Assembly: GCA_007258455.2 (NCBI GenBank)
Contig: VDFB02000001.1
Coordinates: 15,521,747-15,585,746 of the forward strand
Source: Sequoia sempervirens
Lineage: Eukaryota > Streptophyta > Pinopsida > Cupressales > Cupressaceae
DNA length: 64,000 nucleotides
Direction: 5' to 3'
In this document: piece by piece, positions 36,053-47,498 of the stretch
Position numbering within the stretch: the first letter of the stretch is position 1
Layout: each line of letters starts with the position of its first letter
Program-made: the position numbers and the translations under genes
The notes under the pieces: generated by a model
What the model was told of the DNA's origin: nothing
The model's database searches: none
What the model saw: only the letters and a program-made list of their open reading frames with translations

Positions 36053-38059
36053 GTTGAGAAGTCTAAACAAAACAACCAAAACAACACCCAAAACTTTAGG
36101 AAACCAAAAAAAGGCTTCTTACAGTTCAATCCCCCTCCCTAACAACTGACTCAACCCATTCCTACTCAAGTAGTAGCTGTTAAAGCATCGGTGCCCTTTA
36201 CCTATGGGACTCAAAGAGACAATTTACCCCTTTACCTGATACTCTCCATAACACAATGACTCAGTTGCTACAACAATAGATGATCAATTTTCCTACATTC
36301 AAACCAATTGATCCTACCAAACCCTTACCCCCCACCTTTAAACCAAATGCTTATTTTCATTTTCATTGCCAAAATGTACATGACACAGAACAATGTAAGC
36401 ATCTCAAACACATAGTGCAAGACCTCATTGATTCTGGCTGTCTATCCATTGTGGGTATCAATGATCAGGGAAATAAGTTTGTTGCCCCTCCCAATCATAA
36501 TTTGCAAATATTTACCAACCACATGCCTAAACACAATGTTTCATTTTTCAAAGATAGTGAACCTTTAAACAATGATGTGATGAATGTTGATACTAATACT
36601 AAACAACATGATCTTACTCCAAATGTTACCCATGTTAATCTTATGGATGAACTTGTGGGTATGATAGACATTATCCCTCATAAGGGCCCAACTAACAAAT
36701 CTCTTGATATTAATTTTTCTTCTCATGATATACTTAAAAAACTTCCTGATGGTCCTCTTTACATAGCCGACTGCATCTATGATAAGCCCACTAATGGAAT
36801 ATTAATAGATCATGCCTATGGCGAGAACGTGATCATGAAATAATTTTTAGTATTACATAATCTTTATCAAGATGATTATGACAAACTGGAACAACATGGA
36901 TTAAAACACATACTAGTTTTGTGTACCCTACAATCGAATTGATCATACTCCCATTATAGAAAGGACCTAAAACATTGGATGTAACATTTTCTATCATTCC
37001 ATAGTCAGATCAGTTTCATCTATGGCTAGGTCATCCTTGGCTTCACTCGATGAAAGCTATCCCTTCAGTTGTTCACAAATGTTTAAAGTTTTCGCTTGAC
37101 AATGAGATATTTACTATACACCATAGTGGCTTTAATCCATTGTCTTCTAAAGGTAATTTTTCCTTAGAAGCCTTTTGGTATGAACCTATGGAACCCATCA
37201 CCCCTCGCAAGGACTTATTTTTCATTGCCTATCAAAGTTCAAAGCCAAACGAATAGTTGAATTGTCTCTTCCCCACATGTCCCCGTCCACTTCCGCTAAT
37301 CCTATCCTAGATGAAACAATGCTTCAACCTGAATCTGAACCTGAAAAAATAATACAACCCCACAAACAACCAACAATAAACACTTCACCCTCATCATCTA
37401 AATGTCCAAGAAATAATGAAACCAACCCCGTTATGCCTCCTTGCATTAAACAAGTTTATAAAGCCAAAGAGAAAGTGATTGACCCATCTCCTTCAATTCC
37501 TTTCGTTCCTCCTCCTCAAAAAGAAAAGGAGCCTATGGTGGATCAACCCACTCTTACACCTACACAACTTCAAAATAGAATAAAAAAAAACCGTGGTGCT
37601 TGTGAGCATAGGTGTCATTGTCATCTCCTTGCTCATTAGTTACAAATAGAAGAAAACAAAGAAAATAAACCTCCGCCTTTGACATAAGCAATACTTGATC
37701 ACCCTCCTCCTCTTGACCCACCATAAGATAGTACATTACAACCATCACAACAAAATGATCTGATACAATAACCATAACTCTTGATACATCCTTCATTGGA
37801 AATTACCATTCGTCCCCCTATCGTGATTAATCTTGATGATGATGATGATGAGGAGATCTCTAAAGTAGATGAAGAGGTGCATAACAATCTAAATTATTTA
37901 TTTTCCTCTTCCATGAGCTTAAATGATAAATTTCCTACACCAAGTGAGGAACTTGGTACTTCCCCTAGTTCAACACTTGCAATTCTCCCTTTGGATAGTC
38001 AACCGCCCTCACAATACACTGAACATGATTGGGAGGTGAATGAATTGTTAGATGGTTGA
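36053..38059 (+). pseudogene. GPR-3 Cys/His segment, retropepsin-like region and C-terminal region
   Basis: At 36350-36430 FHCQNVHDTEQCKHLK is a degenerate gag Cys/His segment, as in plant gypsy elements (HDTExCxxLK). Next is DGPLYIADCIYDKPTNGILID, then LGHPWLHSMKAIPSVVHKC near 37030: landmarks of the plant gypsy protease region. The bases after LID encode HAYGEN, with no T/S-G triad. The remainder (37262-38059) is Pro-rich with an Arg/Cys/His motif (NRGACEHRCHCHLLAH) and an acidic segment (NLDDDDDEEISK), ending HDWEVNELLDG. GPR-4 shows the same order. At least three frame changes and several TAA/TAG stops are present. Confidence 0.8.
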
Positions 38060-39738
38060 CTTGAATTTGCATTACTAGACTTTTTTCATTTTCCTTTTTC
38101 TTTTCTTTGATGTAATTGTATGTGTATATCATGTTCCCCTGTAATGTGCATTTTATGTTCTCCCTCTCTTTGTGCACTTCCTCTATTTGTACCCTCATTC
38201 TTCTATATGTCGTAATTTATCTTTTATTTTTTTCTTTTGTTTTGTGTTTCTCCTTTTGGGGATGACGCAGCATTGAGATGCCTTATGTCTCTCTCCATGT
38301 TGACCCAATGTCCCTTTTCCTTTAATTTGTCTTTTCTTGTGTTTTCCTTTTGGGGATGACACAAGGCATTGAGACCAAATGTCTCCTTCCATGTTGACCC
38401 AAAAGCTTTTCCTTTTCTTTCCTTTTCATTTTATTTTTGATTGTGTTTCTCCTTTTGGGGATGATGCAAAGTGTTGAGACCACAATGTATCTTCCATGTT
38501 GACCCAAAATAGACTTTATTTTTCTTTTTGTTTTCGTTCTATTTGTGCGTCATTCTTCTAGTTCTATGTATCAGGGAATGATGACAATTATGAGCTCTTT
38601 AATCAAAAAATTGTAGCAATGAACATACTGACCCCAAATGCATAGATCCCTTATGTATTTGGTGTCTTTCTTTTTGGGGGAAACCTTCTTTCTTTTGTTC
38701 CTTTTTCCTTTACATGACACAACCTTACTTGGAAACATATGACTTGGCATAGGGGCTTTCCAAGTTGGTTCTCATGTCTTGTTTCTTTTTGTATTTTTCA
38801 TTTGCTACTTTAAATTAATTGCTCACAGAGCGGTGTGTGGCAATTCCTTTAAAGTGGGGGCATACATTGGCATTATTCATTTATTTTCTTTTTCTTTGTA
38901 TCCTTGGTTCTTAGTGTATTTGTCACTTGTTACATTTATATGATGTGTTTGTCCTTCATTGGGTGTGATAAGTGTGATCTATCTTAGCATATTACATTCC
39001 TCTTAGTGGCTTGATGCAACACATTACATCCATCCTAAGTTGTGAATATTTATTCTTTGATTGGTCCTCTCTTGGAGACATTAGACACAATGTTCCCTAA
39101 GTTATAGACTTCACATGAACTAAACAAGACTCATTTGAACATTTATTTTGCATTCATATGGCCACCTTGCATAATGTAGCTTGCATGCCTATGGTGCCAT
39201 CCTGCTCGTTTATGAGTTCTATGCATATGAAGCTTTGCTTGTCTCATGAAGCATAGAACCAAAATTTTCTTTTGTGGCACCTTATTAAAGTTATCAAGAG
39301 GTATAAATTTGATATGGTTGAGTGGGAAGCCCATTTCGAGGCATGAATTTCCCCATAGCCACCTATGTGTTTGTGAGTACATACCAACAAGCGTATGTTT
39401 CTCACCTTTTGGGTCTTCTCACCTGTAGATAGCCATAAGTTCTGTCCCCAGAGTGAGTATGCATTTTATTTTTTCAGACAAATAGCCTAGATCTAATCCA
39501 CAACTAGCTAGACAAACATCGAAGCTTGATCTGACTTTTCCTTTTCCTCTTCCTTTTCTTTTTTCTCTTTCATATGTGTGTTCCTTTGTTCTTATGTTTT
39601 CCATAGGATCTTCATCCTGGGCACTTGATCATCCCTCTTGACCGTTGTTATCTCATCTTGCTAGCATAAGTGCATTTGGATCCCTCTCGATATGCATGGC
39701 TACTTTAGTGTGAGTTTGAAGCAAGTTCATCCTCTCAC
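38060..39738 (+). other. GPR-3 3' noncoding region with a triple repeat
   Basis: This pyrimidine-rich stretch includes three copies of a unit with CTTTTGGGGATGACGCA and CCATGTTGACCC (about 38230-38320, 38340-38405, 38440-38510). The same triple repeat occurs in GPR-4 (about 62865-63130). Further on is a conserved stretch shared with GPR-2 (46147-46569 complement) and GPR-4. No gene is seen in 1.7 kb. Confidence 0.7.
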
Positions 39739-39754
39739 TAAAGTGGGGGCTAAA
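39739..39754 (+). other. GPR-3 polypurine tract
   Basis: AAAGTGGGGGCTAAA directly precedes the TGTACCATAC start of the 3' LTR; GPR-2 has the same tract. Confidence 0.82.
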
Positions 39755-41172
39755 TGTACCATACAAAAATGGATCTTGGTCATTTTCATGGTCATCTAGG
39801 TCTTTTTCTTGTGATGCTTGGCTTATTTTGCTTAGATTTAATGTTGTAATGTAACTCTATGCATTCACATTAGTCTTGGAATATCACTATGATGTCTCTA
39901 GTGGACAGTGTTGTGAAGTGCCAACACATTTCTATACACTTTTATAGACTCTTCTACAATTCATCTAAATACTCCCTCTTATCACTTTGGTCAAGTTCCA
40001 TTCTAAAGTGTTGTAAAGTCTTGTAACATACTTTCATGCTTTTCTAGGCTTGTTATCACTAATTACACATTTCTTATGCTTTATTTGGCCCCTTTATACA
40101 CTTATAGGCCTTAATTAAGTGTGTTTTTTAATACAAATTTGACAAACCTCATTAAAGAAAATATAATTCCCAAAACCCACTTGCAAGCCTAGAGTGGGAC
40201 CCATTTGCCATGGGGTGGTGAATGAGTCCCTCTTGGCACAAAATTCAAAATAATTTCAAATTTCCTTCGGGTTTTTATTCATTAAGATCTTATTTTAGCA
40301 TGTGATGTATTTTTGGGTAATTAAGGCATAAGTGTGTATAAATAAGTTTTTTTCCATCCATTTTAACCCCCATTCACCTAGCTCACTAGTTCATTCATCC
40401 ATCCATCATCTCATTCAAGCATTTGAGTAGCATAGCATCATTGAATCAAACATCATGGAGCAACCATTAACATATCTTTAGACTTCAATAACAAAGGTTT
40501 GGTGAGTTTAAGACATTTGCATGTTGTTTATTCATCATTACTTTCCTATTTTATTTCATTTCTTTATCAAGGGTTTGATTACCAAAGTGGGATTTGACCA
40601 AGGAAAATCCCTATACTCTAACCCTTAACCATTTCCCCCCTCTTTGCATGTGTGTTTGCAAGTCTTGTAGGTAGATTTTTCAAAGACATAGGTGTTGAAA
40701 AGTGGTCAAAAAGTCATCAAATCTATTCAAGTCAACCTAAACCATAATTCAAGCTTGGAGACAACATTCAACCCAATAAGAAGATAAGTGCAGATCTGGA
40801 CCCACATAGTTGACTTCAAGATTTGTAGATTTTTGTGGGAGGACTGATTCACCATCAGTGGTGAATGAGTCCCACTACCAAGGTGGAAAAGGTGATTTCA
40901 TCAGATTTCAGTTCTCGACACTCATAAACTAGTTTCAACAAAGTTTACTAGAAGAATGATTGATTCACCATTAGTGGCAAATGAGTCCCATTGGTCATCA
41001 ACAATGATTTACGAGACATTCTAGAACCTTCCATCATCAGCATTCAACCTCCAGGTGCACTTTGTTTAGTTTCATTAAGTTTTAATTTCATTTGTGCATG
41101 TTTCTAGTTCATTTCTACATATCATACTATGTTTTCAAACACTTCATTTTTGTTAGGTTTTGCATAAATAAT

Positions 41173-42257
41173 TGTATACACCTAAAAATGGTCTGGATAA
41201 TCAAATCAATTAAATATGCTTTATATGATTAATTATCTTAATTTCTTCTACTAATAAATAAATATAAATATTTATTTATAGTTCACATTCTAATTCTCCT
41301 ATTCTTTAATTTTAATTAAATATACTACTTCTATAGTTGGTGTTATTTAATTATTACATCATTTCAATCTTAACTAAATAAACAAAGTTTTATGTTTTAT
41401 TGTTTAATTATCATATTTCTTCTATTTTAATTTAATAAACAACTTCTATAGTTTGTTTTATTAAATTATTTATTCCCTTTTTTCTAATTTAAATAAATAA
41501 AAATATTTATGTAAAGGCATAAAGCAAATTCCTCTATTCACTCACCTACCAAATTTGATATTCCAAAATCCAATTTAATTCAACTAGCATTCATGGGAAG
41601 TTGTGGAGAAAAATTTGAATCAATTGCTCAAATCTTCTTCCTCTAATCTTTCCTATCATCTTTCCTAATGTTTTCATGGGGAGAAACCTTTCCCTTCATC
41701 AGCTCTAGCTTCTTCATCTCTCACCCTTCAAATCTCAGGAATAAATCCATGCCTCTGTTGTGCTGCCCTGTCACAAAACTACTGCCGAGAAATATATAAA
41801 TACAACCTTCTGAAGTAAAGAATGGATCCCAATTTGTGCAAACTTACTCTGTAGGAAAGAAATCAAGCAACCAAGCATTAGCAATAAATTTTTTTTTAGC
41901 AATCATAGCATCAGTAGAATCATAATCATGGTTGCATCTTAGTTTTACTATGGCTTTCATCATAGTTTCATGCCAGTATAGATTACAGTAGCATCAATAT
42001 CATTTAGAAATCATTATCAATCATTAGATCATTATATTTAGCATCATTTCATTCTCTAGATAGGCATTTTAATAGTTACAATGCTTACCAAATCTGAGAG
42101 CCCTTTGTAATTTGATAAAAATTTGGAGATAGGAGATAATGAGATGCTTTCAAGTTTTCTATACTTTAAATTAGTTTAAATGCTGTTAAATCTTGATATA
42201 ATGTTTCATTAAGAAGTGTTTAAATTTATTTTACTTATTACTTATTCCACACTTACA
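41173..42257 (+). repeat. PMDE 5' LTR
   Basis: It is 1085 bp, with an AT-rich 5' third, then blocks shared with the 3' LTR from about 41505 (AAGCAAATTCCTCTATTCAC). GAAATATATAAATACAACC near 41790 contains a TATA box that is also in the 3' LTR. It ends CCACACTTACA at 42257. TTTGGTGCCACAG follows and may be the primer-binding site; the tRNA is not assigned. Confidence 0.83.
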
Positions 42258-42407
42258 ATTTGGTGCCACAGCCTACGACAATCCTGAATCACAAACCATA
42301 TGCCAAATAACTGACGTTCAAACCTCACTCTATGAAGAGATCTATGCTTACCTCAAGGATAATATCCTTCCAACTGATCTTTCTAGAAATTAGAAATGCA
42401 ATTTCAT

Positions 42408-43736
42408 TCACCAAGCCACCTGACCCACCTGCAACTTGTCCAATGTCAAATCTATAATCATCTTGCTGCTCTCATCTCCACTACTCACCTCACTGACATC
42501 CTCCTCCTCACTGACATCCTCCTCTCCAACATCCTCCTCAAAATTAACATCCTCCACCTCAACCTCCTCTCTCCTTTGCCTATGACCATGTGTGACAACA
42601 ACATCATCCTCTGTGGGTAATGGGGCAGGCTCATCTGAAATAGTAAGATGTGGAAAAGGATGCAGTGCCAGATACTCGACATAGTCTGATGTAATTGGTG
42701 GCTCAACAATGTCTGGACAAAGCTCCCACTCAAATGGCTATAAATACTGATACTCCTAAACAACATCATCATATGACATACCAGGCCCCCAATTTATAAC
42801 ATCTAACTGACGACGGGCATAATGAGTGACACCCTAGGGCATACCCTAAACCAAACCATATTGTCTATGCACTCATCTAAATAAGAATCTCTCTAACACC
42901 CAACAAGTCTGACCAATCAATATCATAGATTGACAAAGATAAGCCACCTGAGTATCATCCTTGTCCCAATGGTCATAATCTAGATAGGGATGCCATGTCA
43001 CAGACTCTATATCATCGATCACTATCCTCCAGTACTATAACTTACCCAGCCTGGACTAAGTAAGGCAACCTACATATTTGAACACATATGGTCTCATAGG
43101 TGGTCTTTGTTTCATTGGAAATGGATGCATGATAGATATGTGCTCCCATGCCCACACCTGAAGCAAAGTGACACCAGCTGACAAACTACGACCTCCAAGA
43201 TAAACCATTGAATGTAAATCATGATATAGGCGGGTGAGCATACACAACCCCCAAGTATATCTAGTCCCATGAATGACCATACTCTCCAATACTCGGCCCC
43301 AACCAATAGAGAATCCCTTTGACTTGCGATCAGGACAAAGGAATCCTCTAATGAACCCAACTAGCACTGTAGGCAAAGTGGCATAATGAGCTACCATATC
43401 CCACCATGGAATCCACTCTCCAACAATGTGCTCATCCTCAAATACCCTCCGAAGAGCATCAGTACCACCCTACTTTGATGAATCATATACAACAATGTCA
43501 CCAACAACTAGAATTTGCAAGATCCTCCAGACATCCTCTGGAGTGACTGTCATCTCACTGGTGGGAAGGTGAAAGGTGTTATGTTCGCTATGCCATCTCT
43601 CGGCTAGTACTGTCAACAAACCCTGATTAATCCTAATCTGGGGCATGAATAATAGGGAAGCCAATCCACATTGCACAATGACTATAGTGTTAGGAGGTAC
43701 TAACTATGGTATCAAATCAAATGTCCATGGGAATCA
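42408..43736 (-). pseudogene. Plant mobile domain (MAIN-like) pseudogene, antisense inside PMDE
   Basis: One minus-strand frame of about 443 codons runs from about 43736 to a TGA at 42408-42410 with no frameshift, only in-frame stops. Domain landmarks are LVPPNTIVIVQCGLASLL, LLTVLAERWHSEHNTFHLP, EMTVTPEDVWRIL (the hallmark of the plant mobile domain), TRYTWGLCMLTRLYHDL and LLQVWAWEHI. The C-terminus is acidic (EEDVGEEDVSEEEDVSE). Stops at 43470, 42846, 42834, 42756 and 42738 are TAG or fit Gln positions. Plant mobile domain proteins such as MAIN and MAIL1 act with a PP7-type phosphatase in silencing and genome stability, and the domain is also known in plant transposons. This copy cannot make a full protein. 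Confidence 0.87.
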
Positions 43737-43911
43737 CTCTCGAACCTGAAGGTTCTCCAATGACTCTTATTATTAGGAAATATTCAAAGTTAGAATTCTT
43801 TATCGAATCATCAAACATCAAATATCCTATCAAAAATAATCAACTATTGGTGAGACTTTTGATCAAATATCATGAGAAAACATCATTGAACCTCACCTAT
43901 CATGAGGTCAA

Positions 43912-44086
43912 TCATCAATGCATCAAATCAACATCACTTATCATGAGGTACATCAATCAAACTATAATTATTTCTCGCATAGCATGAGGATAATTATCAT
44001 CAATGCATCAAATCAACCTTGCTTATCATGAGGTACATCAATCAAACTATAATTATTTCTCTCCTATCATGAGGATAATTATCATC
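43912..44086. repeat. Two tandem copies of an 87-bp unit
   Basis: Both copies contain CATCAATGCATCAAATCAAC, TATCATGAGGTACATCAATC and a shared ATAATTATTTCTC block. TATCATGAGG also recurs as a shorter word at 43865-44120. Confidence 0.8.
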
Positions 44087-44289
44087 AAATCAAACATCAA
44101 ACTTCCCCTATCATGAGTTTGAACATCATCTACTTGATCAAGATTATAAATCGAATCAAACCAATGGTTGAAATGATCAAAAAATTGACAAAATCAAGGA
44201 AAAAATTGAAAAAAACTTCATCAATTTGATTTGAATGTGATAAAATAGGCATTCAAAGCATTAAATCATGACATGCACCATTTCATCAG

Positions 44290-44600
44290 TCAAAAGCGCT
44301 ATTACAAGCAATCAAAGCACCATTATACCAAAAGTGCCATTCTATTAGGTCAATGCACTAAAACTTTGGGTTGAAGCGCTAAACTAATAAAAGCGCAAAA
44401 ACAAAAGGTCTAAGCGCTAAACAATCTACCCTAAGTGCTAAAGTTTTGAAAGTGCTAATTTATCCTAGCTAAGTGCTAAAATAGTTATGCTAAGCGCAAA
44501 GTTTTCAAAGCGCTAAAACACTACACCTAAGCGCTAAAATTTTCAAAATGCTAAAACATCTAATGGAAGCACTACAATGGAAAGTAGACGTGCTAAAAGA
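44290..44600. repeat. Degenerate array of AGCGCTAAA words
   Basis: AGCGCTAAA or one-base variants (AGTGCTAAA, AGCGCAAA, ATGCTAAA) occur about 15 times at irregular spacing. AGCGCT is self-complementary. No reading frame explains it. Confidence 0.78.
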
Positions 44601-45060
44601 ATTGAAAATTTAGAAATCTGAAAAATATGTGAAAAATGAGGAAATACATGAAAAACGAGGGGATAAAAGGGTACGTACTAGAGGTCCGTAGGTGGCCAGG
44701 TGCTGGTGACATCATACATGCTCAAACCGGTGGGTGTGATAAGGAATCAACATCTTGCTCCAAGTGGCTCAAATAGCTCTCTCACAAAGGTTTCAAAAGT
44801 CAAAATGCACAAATGACTATGAAAAGGACCCTTTTGACCTTTTATAGGTTATTGGAGGTGGGATTATTTAATTTTTTTTAGAGCAGATTAATTCAATATC
44901 ATCCTGGGGAACTTTCTACATCAATTATCAAGAGATAAATTATTTCATCACTGAATATTCATTGAATCTACTTCAAAATCATCAAAAAAATTGAAAAATT
45001 CCAAAAAATTCAAAAAAAATTCAATAAAAAATTCATCAATTTATGTCCTAAGGGGGCATA

Positions 45061-45954
45061 TGACCATCAATCACCTGAAAATCATGTCTAGAGCATACTA
45101 AAGAATTTTTCATCAGTTACTTAGTATAATAACATGATGCTTTTGAAGCTAATGCTGCAAACACATCACTTCAAAAAATATTTAAATAAAGACATAAAGG
45201 AAATTCCTCAATTCACTCACCTACCAAATTTGATATTCCAAAATCCAATTTAATTCAACTAGCATTCAGGGGAAGCTGTGGAGACAAATTGGAGACAAAT
45301 TTGAATCAATTGCTCAAATATTCTTCCTTTTATCTTTCCTATCATCTTGCCTGATGTTTTCATGGGGAAAAACCATTACCTTCATCAGCTCTAGATTCTT
45401 CATCTCTCACCCTTGAAATCTCAAGATTGAATCCAGGCCTCTGTTATGCTTCCCCGTCACAAAACTGCTGCCAAAGAATTTATAAATACAACCTTTTGAA
45501 GAAAAGAATGGATCCCAATTTGTGAAAACTTACTCTACGGAAAATCAATCAAGCAATCAAGCAACCAAGCATTAACAATTAAAAAAAGAAATTTAGCAAT
45601 CATAGCATTAGTAGAATCATAATCATGGCTACATCTTAGTTTTACTATAGCTTTCATCATAGTTTCATGCCAGTATAGATTACAGTAGCATCAATATCAT
45701 TTAGAAATCATTATCAATCATTATATCATTGTATTTAGCATCATTTCATTTTCTAGATAGGCATTTTAATAGTTACAGTGCTTACCAAATCTGAGAGCCC
45801 TCTATAATTTGATAAATCTTTGGAGATAGGAGACAATGAGAAACTTTCAAGTTTTCTATGCTTTAAATTAGTTTAAATTCTATTAAATCTTAATATAATG
45901 TTTCATTAAGAAGTGATTTAGTTTATTTTACTTATTAATTATTCCACACTTACA
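45061..45954 (+). repeat. PMDE 3' LTR
   Basis: From about 45178 to 45954 it is collinear with 41505-42257. The first 120 bp (TGACCATCAATCACCTGAAA) align only weakly to the 5' LTR start and an AT-rich block of about 200-300 bp present in the 5' LTR is missing. The 3' end is exact (CCACACTTACA then ATAAT). Confidence 0.75.
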
Positions 45955-46146
45955 ATAATCAATCAATTTTATCAGTTTACTACATTTAGGACATTGCATT
46001 TAGGCATATTTCCATCATACATACATTAGTTTGAGTGAACCAACTAGATTTTGGTGTGGGATCTATCTCTTTCCATTAGGTGAAAGACCCTAATTGAGCA
46101 AAAGAGACATAGCATTTCACACCCATAAAATCTATGGTTCTCCAAC

Positions 46147-46569
46147 AAGATGGGACAACAATGATCAAGAGGGGTGATCAAACCCCTAGGATCAAGATCC
46201 CATGACAAACCAACATAGGAACAAAAGAAAACACATGAGAATGATAAAGAGAAACAACAAAGCACAAGCATACACTATCAAAGATGAAAAAGATAAAAGG
46301 TAAAAAGAAAAAGAATCAAATCAAGCTTCGATTTTTTGTCAATCACGATGTGGATCAAATCTAGGCTATTTGTTCAAAAAATGCATACTCATTCTGAGGC
46401 GATGGAACTTCAGTCTGTCCACTAAGTGAGAAGTCCAAAGTTGTGAGAAACAAACACTCATGGCTGGTATGCACTCACACACATGCAAGTGGCTATGGGG
46501 AAAGTCATGCCTCGGTCGGGCTTCCCACTGAAACCATACCAAAGTTATACCTCATGATAACTTTAATAA
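46147..46569 (-). other. GPR-2 3' noncoding region, continued
   Basis: Its complement is collinear with 39285-39700 of GPR-3 (ATTAAAGTTATCA, AGTGGGAAGCCC, CCCATAGCCAC, GAATGAGTATGCATTTT). It joins to 32638 across GPR-3 and is cut at 46570 by CHR-2. No gene is seen. Confidence 0.82.
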
Positions 46570-47374
46570 TGATGTAGGAGTATCCTTGGTTCTTAGAAAT
46601 CTTGCATCAACCAAAAATATTTTCTTTTAGTTTTGTTCTCATTTAGTTCTTGTTTAGTTCAAGTTGGTGGATTCATCACATTTTCTCACTAGACCCTATG
46701 GATCTATGTTTACATCGTGGACATGTTCATTTTCCTTATTCTAAGATTTGGGCATGATTGGGTTTTTTTCTGGAAAGTTGTCGCTTTCGAATTTAATGGC
46801 AGTTTCTTGAACTAGCACCAAAATAATTTCAAACCTAACGGCTAGTTTGATCGCTTGTGGATCTTTCCCGTAACTTGCAGATCCTTATGGTGTGATTCAA
46901 ATTGTTCTGTGGAGTGTCCCTAACATTAATTATAGGTCCACACTTCATATTATGCATTCAACAAGGAGTAATTCAAATTTGAGGCTGATCCATTCATGCA
47001 CACACTATATTTTCTTTCATTGGAGATTGTAATGATCTTTGGCCAACATGGATGATTCTAGATCTCAACATGTGATATAAATCATTGTAATAGATCATTA
47101 GGAAGGTAGATTAGAGAAATATAGGTTTTGATACGTAATATTTCAGCTTGCATTAAGGAGCATATAGGAATATTGTATTCTGAGCATGTTGTATCAGGCC
47201 TGTGAGCCAAATCTGTAAGCCTGGATGTTTCCGTCTGATTGTAATTGAAATTTCTATTAATGAGATTGTTTGAATCTGCATTTGCCTCCAATTTTTGTGT
47301 TGCTTTTATTGTGTAACTCTTGCTGCATGGTCCAGATTGTTCTCTTTGAGGACCCTCCTACCGTGGCTGCACCA
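46570..47374 (+). repeat. CHR-2 5' LTR
   Basis: It is 805 bp, starts TGATGTAGGAGTATCC and ends CCGTGGCTGCACCA. A candidate TATA box, GTGATATAAATC, lies near 47072. It matches 53341-53561 and the CHR-1 LTRs. Confidence 0.9.
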
Positions 47375-47377
47375 AAT

Positions 47378-47390
47378 TGGTATGAGAGCG
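47378..47390 (+). other. CHR-2 primer-binding site
   Basis: TGGTATGAGAGCG follows the LTR by three bases; it differs at one position from the TGGTATCAGAGC Met-type site. Confidence 0.8.
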
Positions 47391-47498
47391 AGATTCGATC
47401 CTTGAGAGATTTCCAAAATTCATGGAGTCCTATTGAAGATTTGTTGTGGGGTGGCAGACTGAGGATCCGACCTGCAGCTGCAAAGGACTTGTGTAAAG

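Larger units (their letters stand above)
43737..45048. other. PMDE internal noncoding region with repeats
   Basis: No gene is seen. It holds a 87-bp direct repeat (43912-43998, 43999-44086), an array of AGCGCTAAA-like words (44290-44600), then ATCA/AAAATTC-rich sequence. Confidence 0.65.
41173..45954 (+). mobile_element. PMDE: LTR element carrying an antisense plant mobile domain gene
   Basis: It starts TGTATACACC, ends CACACTTACA and is flanked by ATAAT (41168-41172 and 45955-45959), giving a clean 5-bp duplication. The 5' LTR is 41173-42257. The 3' LTR ends at 45954 and is preceded by AAGGGGGCA at about 45050. The interior lacks gag, protease, reverse transcriptase and integrase; it holds one plant mobile domain pseudogene on the opposite strand and two repeat blocks. 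It is therefore non-autonomous and has captured, or always carried, a non-retroviral gene. Confidence 0.85.
32639..46141 (+). mobile_element. GPR-3, gag/protease-like LTR element without polymerase
   Basis: The 5' LTR (32639-34272, 1634 bp) and 3' LTR (39755-41172 plus 45960-46141, 1600 bp) are flanked by CCAAC. The interior of about 5.5 kb encodes gag, a retropepsin-like region and an unrecognised C-terminal region, then a long noncoding 3' part. Reverse transcriptase, RNase H and integrase are absent, and the other GPR copies here show none either. This resembles the gag-only TR-GAG type of plant LTR element. It lies in GPR-2, the same family in the opposite orientation, and its own 3' LTR is split by PMDE. 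Confidence 0.88.
39755..46141 (+). repeat. GPR-3 3' LTR, split by PMDE
   Basis: LTR sequence occupies 39755-41172 and 45960-46141; 41173-45954 is the PMDE insertion and 45955-45959 its target duplication. It is collinear with 32639-34272. It ends TATGGTTCT (the partner ends TTGGTTCA), then CCAAC. Palindromes lie at 40197, 40841 and 40958. Confidence 0.86.
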
